From: an uncultured Ruminococcus sp. | Lineage (GTDB): Bacteria > Bacillota > Clostridia > Oscillospirales > Acutalibacteraceae | Assembly (NCBI GenBank): GCA_905233755.1 | Contig: CAJODM010000002.1 | Location: 1-64,000 of the forward strand | Length of the DNA: 64,000 nucleotides | Direction: 5' to 3' | Shown here: positions 1-8,414 of the stretch, one piece after another | How positions within the stretch are numbered: the first letter of the stretch is position 1 | Layout: every line of letters begins with the position of its first letter | Notes under the pieces: generated by a model | Databases searched by the model: none | Told to the model about the DNA's origin: nothing | Seen by the model: the letters and a program-made list of their open reading frames with translations, nothing else | Translations under genes and position numbers: made by a program

Positions 1-90
1 CCTTGACAGGCGCCAGCCTGCCTGCGGTCTCGTCCTCGTCTGACACAAATATACTTGTAATCAGATATCAACTTTTAGACTTAACAGACT

Positions 91-238
91 ACCGGTGAAC
101 AATCTGAAAGTGCTCACCTTTCGGTCAGATTGCACATGACAGGTGTAATCATATTGGATAGACTGCACTATAAGATACTTTGCTAATGCTCAGGATGACA
201 CACTGAGGGGCTATCGCATTTCTTAGTGCGACAGCCCC
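91..238. repeat. Interspersed repeat, copy 1 (5'-truncated)
   Basis: This stretch matches two other sites (8217-8400 and 21245-21428) almost base for base from the CACCTTTCGGTCAGATTGCA block onward. It ends in the hairpin GGGGCTATCGCA/TGCGACAGCCCC (207-238). The left arm seen in the other copies is missing here. It lies 11 bp past the stop codon of the minus-strand pullulanase and may act as its terminator. In positions 1-90 I see no gene or recognisable signal. Confidence 0.85.
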
Positions 239-249
239 TCATATCAGGT

Positions 250-3200
250 TCAGTTTTCGGTATCGGGGTTATAGTTGTAGTAGCTGACCCAGTATCCGTC
301 AGAGGTCGCGACCTCGTCGTCGTTGATGACCACCCATATCTCGGGATAGTCGTTATAGGAGATGGGGCCGTAGTCGGCGGTCTGGGGTGAGCCGTTCTGC
401 GAGATGATGAAGTAGTAGTCCAGTCCGCCCGGCGAGGGGAAGTCGGTGGTGTACCACCCGTCCTCGTCGGGATTCGTCATCAGCATTCCCGGCCATCCGC
501 TGTAGGCGTTGACGGCGGTGCCGGACGGGTTGTTGTCGGTATAGGACCACGCCCACAGGCACGGCGCCCATGTGAGGTTACCGCTGTGCTTGACGTGGAT
601 GCGGGTCATCGTGACCTCATAGTTGTACACATAGGTGACGGTGATGTTGCCGGTGACGATGCCGGATGCGTTATAGGGCGTATCGCCCAGCACATAGTAC
701 GAGACGGTGCGCGGGGCGGTGGTATAGGTGCTGCCGAGCCGGTACGGGGTGACGTTGTTCGCAGCGAGCACCGATGACTTGCCGTCGCGATAGCCGATGT
801 AGCGGGTCGTCACGTTATATACCGATATATCGAACTTTGCCAGATACCGCTGCAGCAGCGTGACGTCGTTGATATCGGTATATCCGCTGTAGTCATAGTC
901 GCCGCGGCTCTCGTGCTCCTCGTCGAGCGTCTCCAGATGGGCGAGGTGACGCTGGATAACGGTGCCGTCGGTGATGTCGATATCGCCGTCGTCGTTCACG
1001 TCGCCGTACGCTGCGGTCAGCGAGGTGGGCACATAGTCGGTATAGTGATAGGTCACGGTTTTCTCATCGCTGTCATAGACGCCCGCGGTATCGCCGTCGA
1101 CAGAGCTCAGCTCATAGTTGATCGGGATCGAGGTGTCGACGCCGGCGACATAGCCCTCGCCGTCCTTGCCGAGCAGGGTGTTCGACGACAGCACCTCGCC
1201 GGTGCGGTCATATACGCTGTTGATGATGACCTTCTTGAAGCTCGACTGTATCGCACAGGCGTCATAGCTGCTCTTCTCGACAGCGATGACGGCAGACGAT
1301 GCCGGTACGATGAACGTCAGCCCGGTCACGGTGCCAAGCGCCGACACGCCGGCGGTCTTGTTGTTGGCAACGATCACCCACTCGGTGTTCTCGTCCATCG
1401 TGCCATCCGCCGCAAAGGTGAACTCGGCGTCGGTTCTGCCGCCGTTATAGATGACTGCGACCTTGCTCCATTCGCCGTCATTGGTGTTGTCGATGGTATA
1501 GGCGACGGTTCTGCCTGATGCGGTCATCGAGGTAGCAAAGGTGTACTGATAGCTGTCGTCGTCGGCATCGGACACAGCTGATGTGAACGGCGAGAACGCC
1601 TTTCTCAGCTCGAACATACCCTTGTAGTAGGACACAAGGTCGGCGTTAGTCTCCAGCAGCGACCAGTCGATCATGTTCAGCGTTGCCGCCGATTTGTACG
1701 AGTTCTCGTCGCCGTCCTTCGAGCGTCCCATCTCCTCACCCGCGAGGATAAAGTCGATCCCCTGGCACGAGCTGATGATGGCGGCGGCAAGCTTGTTCTG
1801 TTCGATACACTCGGAGTACCGCGCACGGAAGTTAGCCGATGCGCCGTGGTTGATGGCGACCAGCTTATCGTACAGCGTCATGTTATCGTGACACGAGGCA
1901 TAGGTGACGCACTGCTCGGGCGAGGTCGCCGCCCAGCTGCCGCGGCCAAAGGTGTTGGCGCGCACGCCATAGGAGATGTTTGAGGCATAGACGATGCTGC
2001 CGGAGACGAACCCCGCCGCGTTCGCGCTGTCGAACGCACCCGCCTTGATGCCGTCGCGGACCTGATCGTTGAAGAACCCGATGCGGCTCGATACCTTGGA
2101 GGCGTTGCCCTGAACGGTCATGAAGGTCTCGGTACCGCTGCAGGTCAGCGGGTCATACACAGTGTTGCCGCTCCAGCCCTCGCCGTACATGATGATGCGC
2201 TCATCTATGGCGTCCATATCGTCGCGGATGAGGTTCATCGTCTCGCCGTCATGCACGCCCATTAGGTCAAACCGATAGCCGTCGATGTGGTACTCGTCCG
2301 TCCAGTAGGCGAGCATATCGCGCATATACCGGCGATACATCGCGCGCTCCGAGGCGGTGTCGTTGCCGCAGCCCGACTGCTGGCTGTAGCCGCCCGTCTC
2401 GGTCATGCGGTAGTAGTACTCGGGTACCGAGTAGTTGAAGCACGAGTCAACGCTGTAGGTGTGGTTATATACCACGTCCATGATGACGCCGATACCGGCG
2501 TCATGCAGCGCCTTTATCATCTCTTTTGCTTCCTTGATACGCACGTTGCCGTCATACGGGTTCGTTGAATAGGAGCCCTCCGGCACGCCGTAGTTCTTCG
2601 GATCATACCCCCAGTTGAACTCGCTGTCGTCGGTGACGTTCCTGTCCTCGTCTATGGTCGCAAAGTCATAGAACGGGTTGATCTGGACATGGGTGACGCC
2701 CAGCTGTTTGAGATAGTCGATACCGGTCGACAGCACGCCCTCATCGTTCAGCGTGGTGCCGGTCTCGGTGAAGGCAAGGTACTTGCCGCGGTGCTGTGGG
2801 GTCACGCCCGAGTTCTCGTTATAGGAGAAGTCCTTGACCTGCACCTCCCAGATGATCGCCTCTGCCTGTGAGCCGACATAGATGTGCTGATCCTCGTCCC
2901 ACCCCTCGGGGTCGGTCGTATCGAGGTCGACGACCATCGAGCGGTCGCCGTTCACGCCCACCGCATAGGAGTAGATGTCCTGGGTCTCGTGGGTGACGGT
3001 CTCGCTCGCGTCATAGATATGATCGGGGTTCTCGATCGTATAGGTGTAGTACACGTTCTGATAGTCGCCATCGAGCGTGATCGACCATACGCCGGCGGCG
3101 TCGCCGCTGCCCTTGTCCATGTCATAGGTGCCGAGGTCCTCTGCGCCCTCTTCGCTGTCGGAGCCGGTCGCATAGAGGTTCAGCTTGACGTCCGTTGCAA

Positions 3201-3411
3201 GCGGCGCCCATACGCTGAAGCTGGTCTTCTCAGGGGTGTAGACCGCGCCCAGCTCTCCGTCATAGGCATAGTCCTTGTCGAGCTGCATCGCAGCCGCGCT
3301 GTAGGGGTTCAAGTTCTCGACGTCGTCGAGCGCCGATACACCGACCGCCGTGACCGACAGGAGCATCATCGCGGCGACCGCCAGCGAAAGCCATCTCAGT
3401 GAACGTTTCAT
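250..3411 (-). CDS. Secreted type I pullulanase with dockerin and C-terminal starch-binding module
   Basis: This enzyme would hydrolyse alpha-1,6 branches of starch or pullulan outside the cell. A signal peptide (1-27, ending VSA) is followed by a CBM48-like module (about 50-160) and a GH13 catalytic domain. The four GH13 regions are visible: DVVYNH (about 310), YRFDLMG with the nucleophile Asp (about 380), MYGEGW with the acid/base Glu (about 410) and SCHDN (about 507). A dockerin follows (about 802-858) with two Ca-binding loops, GDVNDDGD and GDYDYSGY, each followed by an IQRHLA/LQRYLA helix. The last 120 residues, rich in Trp and Tyr, resemble CBM26-type starch-binding modules. GGAGG precedes the ATG. 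Only 22 bp separate it from the upstream pullulanase, so the two are probably co-transcribed. The dockerin implies attachment to a scaffoldin, as in the Ruminococcus bromii amylosome. Confidence 0.93.
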   Translation of the reverse strand: MKRSLRWLSLAVAAMMLLSVTAVGVSALDDVENLNPYSAAAMQLDKDYAYDGELGAVYTPEKTSFSVWAPLATDVKLNLYATGSDSEEGAEDLGTYDMDKGSGDAAGVWSITLDGDYQNVYYTYTIENPDHIYDASETVTHETQDIYSYAVGVNGDRSMVVDLDTTDPEGWDEDQHIYVGSQAEAIIWEVQVKDFSYNENSGVTPQHRGKYLAFTETGTTLNDEGVLSTGIDYLKQLGVTHVQINPFYDFATIDEDRNVTDDSEFNWGYDPKNYGVPEGSYSTNPYDGNVRIKEAKEMIKALHDAGIGVIMDVVYNHTYSVDSCFNYSVPEYYYRMTETGGYSQQSGCGNDTASERAMYRRYMRDMLAYWTDEYHIDGYRFDLMGVHDGETMNLIRDDMDAIDERIIMYGEGWSGNTVYDPLTCSGTETFMTVQGNASKVSSRIGFFNDQVRDGIKAGAFDSANAAGFVSGSIVYASNISYGVRANTFGRGSWAATSPEQCVTYASCHDNMTLYDKLVAINHGASANFRARYSECIEQNKLAAAIISSCQGIDFILAGEEMGRSKDGDENSYKSAATLNMIDWSLLETNADLVSYYKGMFELRKAFSPFTSAVSDADDDSYQYTFATSMTASGRTVAYTIDNTNDGEWSKVAVIYNGGRTDAEFTFAADGTMDENTEWVIVANNKTAGVSALGTVTGLTFIVPASSAVIAVEKSSYDACAIQSSFKKVIINSVYDRTGEVLSSNTLLGKDGEGYVAGVDTSIPINYELSSVDGDTAGVYDSDEKTVTYHYTDYVPTSLTAAYGDVNDDGDIDITDGTVIQRHLAHLETLDEEHESRGDYDYSGYTDINDVTLLQRYLAKFDISVYNVTTRYIGYRDGKSSVLAANNVTPYRLGSTYTTAPRTVSYYVLGDTPYNASGIVTGNITVTYVYNYEVTMTRIHVKHSGNLTWAPCLWAWSYTDNNPSGTAVNAYSGWPGMLMTNPDEDGWYTTDFPSPGGLDYYFIISQNGSPQTADYGPISYNDYPEIWVVINDDEVATSDGYWVSYYNYNPDTEN

Positions 3412-3433
3412 AGGGATTCCTCCTTGAAAAAAT

Positions 3434-6307
3434 TTATGATTCTATCTCATCCTCTATCTCATCGTCGATCTCGATAGAGTACAGCTTCTTGTTTTTGCCC
3501 GAGTGGCCGATGAACAGCGACAGCAGTCCGATCATCGCGATCGCGCCCAGCGCGATATACAGGTACTTCAGGTCGGGGACCTTGGTGGTTTTGTAGTTGA
3601 TGATGACGGTGGTCTCGACGGGCTCGAACATCGCGCTGTCGTCGGATATAGAGGTGACAGCATAGTCCTCGAACTCGAGGATCGACAGGTCGATGATGAT
3701 CCCCTCTGTGCCCAGATAGCTCTTTGTCGCGAGGATCTCGCCCCCATTGCCCATATAGATGACGTTCGCGCGGCAGGACAGCGACAGATCCTCGGACTCG
3801 ACCCCCTCGTCCGGGATATAGCGGTACACGACCTCGATCTCATCCGAGGTATAGGTTCCCGCGCCGTTCTCGGGCAGTGCATCGAGATCGAGCCGATAGC
3901 CGTCGATATGCGGCATCGCGGGGGTGACATACTGCTGACCGATGCGGTTCTTGAGCACGATCGCGTTCGACAGCTCCTTGTCGTCCTTGTCGACAAACCG
4001 GAACGTCACCTGAGAGAACTCGCCCTCATACCGTTCGCACATTAGCTTGACGACCGCGTACTCCTTTGAGAACGCGCCACTGAGCTTCTCGTCATCGACG
4101 GTCACATCATATTGGAACCGGACTTCCTCCGGTATCGCGATGGCATAGCTCTCGCCCATCATTCCGACAAGGTGATCCTCATAGACGACGGTGTTGTCGG
4201 ATCGGTTCACATACTGTACATAGAGGTGACACGTTTCGTCCTTTACACCGATCACATCATAGTGCCCGCTCGTGACAAATACCGCGCACGATGACGCGGG
4301 GACGGTGACCTTGCCGCTGAACTCGCCCAGAGAGCAAAGCCCCGCGCGGTCGGCGTCCGCAAGCTGTACCCAGTCCCCCTGCGGCAGGGTGACGTCGGTG
4401 CTGTCTGCAGCGCTGCCGTTCATGATGACGGCGACGCTGTTCTCCTCATCCGACAGCGTATAGGCGATCGAGGAGCCGTTCGAGCCCTCGAGATAGGATA
4501 GCGCAATGTTCCCCGTGCTGTCGCGCAGCAGCGGGATGTTCTGCCTGAGTTGTATCAGCCCCTTGTAGTATTCGATCATCGAGGTGTACCGGTGCAGATA
4601 GCTCCAGTTGAGCCGGTTGACCGAGATGGGGGAGAGGTACGAATTGTTGTCGCCGAGCTTGGTGCGGCCGAACTCTTCTCCCGCCAGCAGGAACGGCATC
4701 CCGCGCGACGTGAGCACGATGGCGGCCGACAGCTTGTTCATACTCACAAGGTCCTCATGCCGAAGGGTGTACGATTCGTCGCGATATACCGAGCTGACCA
4801 GCTTATCATAGAGGGTGAGGTTGTCGTGGCACGATGCATAGTTGACACACCGATCGGGCGAGCCGGCCCATCCGTCCGCCTGTCCTTCGATCGCGGTACG
4901 CACCGCACCCTTCGAGCTGCCCGACTGGACAAACCCGACCTCGGTGCTCGAGAAGGTCGAGCCCTTGATCCCGTCGCGCCCCTCATCGTTGAACGCGGCG
5001 ATCCCGTCGAGGAGGAGGTTCATGTTCTGCTGGTTTGCAAGCTTAGCCGAAGTGTCGGTCTCCATCTGCCACGCTTCACCATACATCAGGATGCGCTTGC
5101 CGTTTTTCAGCGAGTTGAGCGATTGTCTGACGGCGTTCATGGTGTCCACATCGATCAGCCCCATCAGATCGAACCGGAACCCGTCGATGTGGTATTCGTC
5201 CGCCCAGTAGGTGACCGAGTCGCGAATATAGCGGCTGACCATATACCGCTCGGTGGCGATATCGTTGCCGCATCCCGAGCCGTTCGACCATATGCCGTTC
5301 TCGTTCATGCGATAGTAGTAGTCCGGTACGATTCGGTTGAAGAAGCTGTCCTCGGATTCGTAGGTATGGTTATACACCACGTCCATGATGACCCCGATGC
5401 CGGCGCTGTGCAGCGCCTCTATCATCTGCTTGCATTCCTTGATGCGCACCCTGCCGTCATAGGGGTTCGTCGAGTAGGAGCCCTCGGGGACGTTATAGTT
5501 CTTCGGGTCATAGCCCCAGTTATACTGGTCATCTATCGGCTGTGCCTCGTCCACCGACGCAAAGTCATAGAACGGCCCGATCTGGACATAGCCAACGTGC
5601 AGCTCTTTGAGATAGTCGATACAGGTGGACAGCTCTCCCTCGACCGAGTTGAGGGTCGTCCCCTCTTCGGTGAAGGCAAGATACCTGCCGCGGTGTTCGG
5701 TGCTGACGCCCGAGCTCTCGTCCGCCGAGAAATCGCGGATCGAGATCTCCCATACCGTCGCGTCGGTCATCGATGTCACCCGCGAGAAGCTGTCGCTGTC
5801 CCACCCTTCGGGGTCGGTCGAGCTAAGATCAACGATCATCCCGCGCTCACCGTTCACGCCGGCCGCCTTGGCATAGGGATCGACCACCTCATAGCTCGTG
5901 TCACCATGATCCACCCGATAGGTGTAGTAGAGGTTCTTGTAGTCGCCCTTGAGCGTCAGGTACCATACGCCGGTACTCTTCGACAGGTTCATGGCGTTAT
6001 TCGATACAAGCTGTGCGCCGCTCTCGTCATCCGAGCCGGTCTTGTAGATACATACGCGCACGTTTTTGGCCGTCGGCGCCCACAGACGGAACGTCGTCGC
6101 CTTCTTCGTATAGATCGCGCCGAGCTCCCCGTCATAGACGGTGCGTTCGATGGATCGGATATAGTCGGCATATGTCGGCTGCTCAGTCGCGGGTTGTGTC
6201 GCAGTCGCGCTCTCTGACGAGGGCTGTGCGGCGGCGCCGGCGGGGAGTGCTGCGATCGCTATGATGAGGATCGCTGCCGCCATGAGAGCGGTGAATCGTT
6301 GGAACAT
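3434..6307 (-). CDS. Secreted, membrane-anchored type I pullulanase
   Basis: This is a second starch-debranching GH13 enzyme, 957 aa. An N-terminal signal peptide (about 1-28) and a Ser/Thr/Gln/Pro-rich linker precede the CBM48-like module. GH13 motifs are DVVYNH (about 309), FRFDLMG (about 378), MYGEAW (about 409) and SCHDN (about 491). After the catalytic domain come MucBP-like beta repeats (about 680-900). A single membrane helix near 915-936 is followed by a Lys-rich stop and an acidic tail, so the enzyme should sit on the outer face of the membrane. It has no dockerin, unlike its downstream partner, with which it shares GH13 architecture and probably a transcript. The promoter lies at 6343-6371. 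The pair gives one tethered and one scaffold-borne debranching enzyme. Confidence 0.92.
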   Translation of the reverse strand: MFQRFTALMAAAILIIAIAALPAGAAAQPSSESATATQPATEQPTYADYIRSIERTVYDGELGAIYTKKATTFRLWAPTAKNVRVCIYKTGSDDESGAQLVSNNAMNLSKSTGVWYLTLKGDYKNLYYTYRVDHGDTSYEVVDPYAKAAGVNGERGMIVDLSSTDPEGWDSDSFSRVTSMTDATVWEISIRDFSADESSGVSTEHRGRYLAFTEEGTTLNSVEGELSTCIDYLKELHVGYVQIGPFYDFASVDEAQPIDDQYNWGYDPKNYNVPEGSYSTNPYDGRVRIKECKQMIEALHSAGIGVIMDVVYNHTYESEDSFFNRIVPDYYYRMNENGIWSNGSGCGNDIATERYMVSRYIRDSVTYWADEYHIDGFRFDLMGLIDVDTMNAVRQSLNSLKNGKRILMYGEAWQMETDTSAKLANQQNMNLLLDGIAAFNDEGRDGIKGSTFSSTEVGFVQSGSSKGAVRTAIEGQADGWAGSPDRCVNYASCHDNLTLYDKLVSSVYRDESYTLRHEDLVSMNKLSAAIVLTSRGMPFLLAGEEFGRTKLGDNNSYLSPISVNRLNWSYLHRYTSMIEYYKGLIQLRQNIPLLRDSTGNIALSYLEGSNGSSIAYTLSDEENSVAVIMNGSAADSTDVTLPQGDWVQLADADRAGLCSLGEFSGKVTVPASSCAVFVTSGHYDVIGVKDETCHLYVQYVNRSDNTVVYEDHLVGMMGESYAIAIPEEVRFQYDVTVDDEKLSGAFSKEYAVVKLMCERYEGEFSQVTFRFVDKDDKELSNAIVLKNRIGQQYVTPAMPHIDGYRLDLDALPENGAGTYTSDEIEVVYRYIPDEGVESEDLSLSCRANVIYMGNGGEILATKSYLGTEGIIIDLSILEFEDYAVTSISDDSAMFEPVETTVIINYKTTKVPDLKYLYIALGAIAMIGLLSLFIGHSGKNKKLYSIEIDDEIEDEIES

Positions 6308-6342
6308 CTATCATAACATCCTTTTTCTTTTTATCCGTCTAC

Positions 6343-6390
6343 ATCATACCATATATATAAAGATTCTATAATTCTAATTCAGAATTATAG
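6343..6390 (-). promoter_or_regulatory. Promoter of the pullulanase pair with a palindromic operator candidate
   Basis: On the minus strand TTATAG (6371-6366) is followed after 17 bp by TATGAT (6348-6343). A perfect palindrome, CTATAATTCT-AATTC-AGAATTATAG (6366-6390), covers the -35 hexamer. This is the expected position for a repressor site controlling the starch genes. The factor that binds it is unknown. Confidence 0.6.
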
Positions 6391-6475
6391 CGCGGATTGG
6401 GCGATTAAATTGTTGTAATCTTTTGATAGCTTTTTGCGCGGTAGCGCATATTATGGTAACGGAAAGGAGAAGATT

Positions 6476-6787
6476 ATGGAAAACATCACTTATACCGTAA
6501 GACCCGGCAACACGCTGTTCGCCATCGCCCAGTTCTTCGGCACCACGCCGACCGAGATTGCGAACGCGAACGCGCTTGTCTATCCATACACCATCTATCC
6601 CGGTCAGGAGCTGGTGATACCGGTGCCGCGTATTAGTTCGCCGAAGTACTATGTCGTGCGGCCCGGCGACAACCTTTACGCTATCGCCGACCGCTACGCG
6701 CTCGAGATGGATGACCTCATGCGCCTGAATAACCTCGAGGATCCCAACATCATCTATCCCGGCCAGATCCTTCGACTGATGCGCTAA
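6476..6787 (+). CDS. Small double-LysM protein
   Basis: The 103-residue protein consists almost entirely of two LysM domains: YTVRPGNTLFAIAQFFG through YPGQELVIP (about 5-49) and YVVRPGDNLYAIADRY through YPGQILRLM (about 58-102). LysM domains bind peptidoglycan or other N-acetylglucosamine polymers. I chose the ATG at 6476 because GGAAAGGAGA lies just upstream; an in-frame TTG at 6434 would add 14 poorly supported residues. There is no obvious signal peptide, so it may act inside the cell, for example in the spore coat or cortex as with other small LysM proteins, or leave by an unknown route. A strong terminator follows, so it is probably monocistronic. Confidence 0.88.
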   Translation: MENITYTVRPGNTLFAIAQFFGTTPTEIANANALVYPYTIYPGQELVIPVPRISSPKYYVVRPGDNLYAIADRYALEMDDLMRLNNLEDPNIIYPGQILRLMR

Positions 6788-6812
6788 GGTGATTGACAGC
6801 GCCGTGTGGCAG

Positions 6813-6839
6813 CCCCCTCTGACGAGGGGGTATATTTTT
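6813..6839 (+). terminator. Rho-independent terminator of the LysM gene
   Basis: CCCCCTC (6813-6819) pairs with GAGGGGG (6824-6830) around the loop TGAC. A T-rich tail TATATTTTT follows. Confidence 0.8.
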
Positions 6840-6894
6840 GCATGGAATGATGGCTATACCACCGATTATGCAGCGGGACTCATCAGCGACGGCG

Positions 6895-6923
6895 AAGGGC
6901 TGTCGGTATCATCGACAGCCCTT
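6895..6923 (-). terminator. Hairpin downstream of spoVM
   Basis: AAGGGCTGTCG (6895-6905) and CGACAGCCCTT (6913-6923) form a perfect 11-bp stem 7 bp past the spoVM stop codon. There is no T-run on either strand, so it may stabilise the transcript rather than terminate it efficiently. Confidence 0.5.
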
Positions 6924-6930
6924 CATCCGC

Positions 6931-7020
6931 CTATTCTGTTTCCGTCTCCTTCTTGATGCCGTACATCATCCTAAGGAAGAACGACAGCACCTTCGGTCTG
7001 TCCAGCACGATTACCTTCAT
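6931..7020 (-). CDS. spoVM: Stage V sporulation protein M (SpoVM) micro-protein
   Basis: This 29-codon frame has an excellent ribosome-binding site (GCAGGAGGTAGCT before ATG). The product begins MKVIVLDRPKVLSFFLR and ends in a Lys/Glu-rich tail. Aligned without gaps to Bacillus subtilis SpoVM, it keeps M1, K2, P9, K10, L12, R17, M19 and G21 and the basic residues near 23-24. Family knowledge: SpoVM is a 26-residue amphipathic helix that senses the positive curvature of the forespore membrane and recruits SpoIVA to start coat assembly; P9 is functionally important there. The preceding small ORF ends 2 bp upstream, with its stop inside the SD region, suggesting translational coupling. The call rests on the register of the conserved residues and the length. 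Confidence 0.82.
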   Translation of the reverse strand: MKVIVLDRPKVLSFFLRMMYGIKKETETE

Positions 7021-7022
7021 AG

Positions 7023-7160
7023 CTACCTCCTGCAAGAAATACACGTGATAACCAGCACGACCGCCGCCACGACGCATACCGCCTTCGTCGGCAGCACGGC
7101 CGCTGTGATGAGCCCTGCGCCGAACGTGATCGCCGGCACACATGATCTGCATATCCTCAT
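7023..7160 (-). CDS. Small hydrophobic protein upstream of spoVM (45 aa)
   Basis: The frame starts with ATG at 7160 behind AGAGGTGATAATC, a good SD. It encodes a 45-residue product, MRICRSCVPAITFGAG followed by a hydrophobic stretch VCVVAAVVLVITCIS (about 28-42) and CRR. Four Cys residues sit at the two ends. The stop codon TAG lies within the spoVM ribosome-binding region, so the two are translated from one message. It looks like a one- or two-helix membrane peptide. I do not recognise a family; the link with spoVM suggests a sporulation role by context only. TATACT (7180-7175) precedes it without a good sigma-A -35, which would fit a sporulation sigma factor. Confidence 0.62.
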   Translation of the reverse strand: MRICRSCVPAITFGAGLITAAVLPTKAVCVVAAVVLVITCISCRR

Positions 7161-7209
7161 GATTATCACCTCTTAGTATAATATACATCCCATTCGTTTG
7201 TGTGACGAA

Positions 7210-7238
7210 TTGAAAAATCCTCCATCTTGTGTTATGAT
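7210..7238 (+). promoter_or_regulatory. Sigma-A promoter of the pseudouridine synthase gene
   Basis: TTGAAA (7210-7215) and TATGAT (7233-7238) are separated by 17 bp. Transcription should start near 7245, leaving a leader of only about 9 nt before the ATG at 7254. Confidence 0.75.
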
Positions 7239-7253
7239 AGTACCGGTGATAGT

Positions 7254-8210
7254 ATGAGAACCATAACGATACGCGACAACGACGCCGGTCAGCGGCTGGA
7301 CAAATACCTGTCCAAGCGATTCCGCACCATGCCGAAATCCCTGCTCTACAAGTACCTGCGCACAAAGTATATCAAGCTCAACGGCAAAAAAGCGTCGCCC
7401 GACACCATCCTGTCAACGGGGGATGAGCTGACGCTGTATATCCGCGACGAGTTCTTTGAACTCGAGCCGGTGTACGATTTTCTGCGAGCGGGCAAGGAGC
7501 TCGACATCGTCTATGAGGACGAGAACCTCCTGCTCGTGAACAAGAAAGCGGGCGTGATCGCGCACCAGGACGCGCGCTATGACGCCGATACGCTGAACCT
7601 GCGCGCGCTGCGCTATCTGTACGAGAAGGGCGCGTATGACCCCGCCGCCGAGCGGTCGTTCACCCCCGCTCTGTGCAACCGCATCGATCGCAACACACAG
7701 GGACTGGTCATCATCGCCAAGAACGCCGCCGCGCTGCGCGCGATGAACCGGATGATCCGCGACCGAAAGGTCTGCAAGCTCTACCTGTGCATCACGGCGG
7801 GGACGCCGTCGCCGCCTCACCGCACCATGACCGCTTATCTTAGTAAGGACGGCGATACCAACACCGTGCGCGTGACCGATACGCCGCACGACGGCAGCAA
7901 GAGGATCGTCACCGAGTACCGTGTGCTCGACAGCGCCGACGGGCTGTCGCTGTGCGAGGTCGAGCTCCATACCGGCAGGACCCACCAGATCCGCGCACAT
8001 ATGGCACACATCGGGCATCCCCTGCTCGGCGACAACAAGTACGGCGACCGCGCGCTGAACCGGCGGTACCGGCTGACGCGCCAGGCGCTCTGTGCCTATG
8101 CGGTGCGGTTCGACTTCTGTGGTGACGGTGATGAGATGAACTATCTTGACGGCAGGATGTTCTCGGTGCCGTCGGTGTGGTTCGCATCAGATGGCAAATT
8201 GCACCTATAA
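7254..8210 (+). CDS. RluA-family pseudouridine synthase
   Basis: This enzyme isomerises uridine to pseudouridine in rRNA or tRNA. An N-terminal S4-like RNA-binding segment (about 1-70) precedes the catalytic domain. The motif NRIDRNTQGLVIIAKN carries the catalytic Asp, in the place of the usual HRLDRDTSG; the neighbouring changes (N for H, N for D, Q for S) are mild. The later motif GRTHQIRAHMAHIGHPLLGD is canonical. The start at 7254 follows GGTGATAGT; the in-frame TTG at 7227 would lie inside the promoter and is rejected. The product has 318 aa, normal for the RluA/RluC/RluD group. Which uridine it modifies cannot be told. Confidence 0.9.
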   Translation: MRTITIRDNDAGQRLDKYLSKRFRTMPKSLLYKYLRTKYIKLNGKKASPDTILSTGDELTLYIRDEFFELEPVYDFLRAGKELDIVYEDENLLLVNKKAGVIAHQDARYDADTLNLRALRYLYEKGAYDPAAERSFTPALCNRIDRNTQGLVIIAKNAAALRAMNRMIRDRKVCKLYLCITAGTPSPPHRTMTAYLSKDGDTNTVRVTDTPHDGSKRIVTEYRVLDSADGLSLCEVELHTGRTHQIRAHMAHIGHPLLGDNKYGDRALNRRYRLTRQALCAYAVRFDFCGDGDEMNYLDGRMFSVPSVWFASDGKLHL

Positions 8211-8216
8211 CCGAAC

Positions 8217-8400
8217 GGAGCTGTCGCAAAACAGAAAAAAGTCATTCTGAACGCCAGTGAAGAATCTGACAGTGCGCACCTTTCGGTCAGATTGCACATG
8301 ACAGGTGTAATCATATGGGATAGATTGCACTATAAGATACTTCGCTAATGCTCAGGATGACACACTGAGGGGCTATCGCATTTCTTAGTGCGACAGCCCC
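8217..8400. repeat. Interspersed 184-bp nested inverted repeat, copy 2
   Basis: The outer arms are GGAGCTGTCGCA (8217-8228) and TGCGACAGCCCC (8389-8400). The inner arms are GTCATTCTGAACG...GTGAAGAATC on the left and the complement of GATACTTCGCTAATGCTCAGGATGAC on the right. A terminal hairpin (8369-8400) is also present. The element lies between the convergent 3' ends of the pseudouridine synthase and the LRR-dockerin genes and probably serves as a two-way terminator. Confidence 0.9.
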
Positions 8401-8414
8401 GGTTTTTGTGATGG

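Noticed and set aside
4550-6217. 555-aa open frame on the plus strand opposite the anchored pullulanase
   Set aside because: It is a stop-poor shadow of a GC-rich gene: low complexity, rich in Arg, Val, His and Asp, no SD and no domain. The opposite strand encodes a complete GH13 enzyme.
6838-7176. 112-aa plus-strand frame across the spoVM locus
   Set aside because: No SD, poor composition, and it is opposite two minus-strand micro-ORFs with strong SDs.
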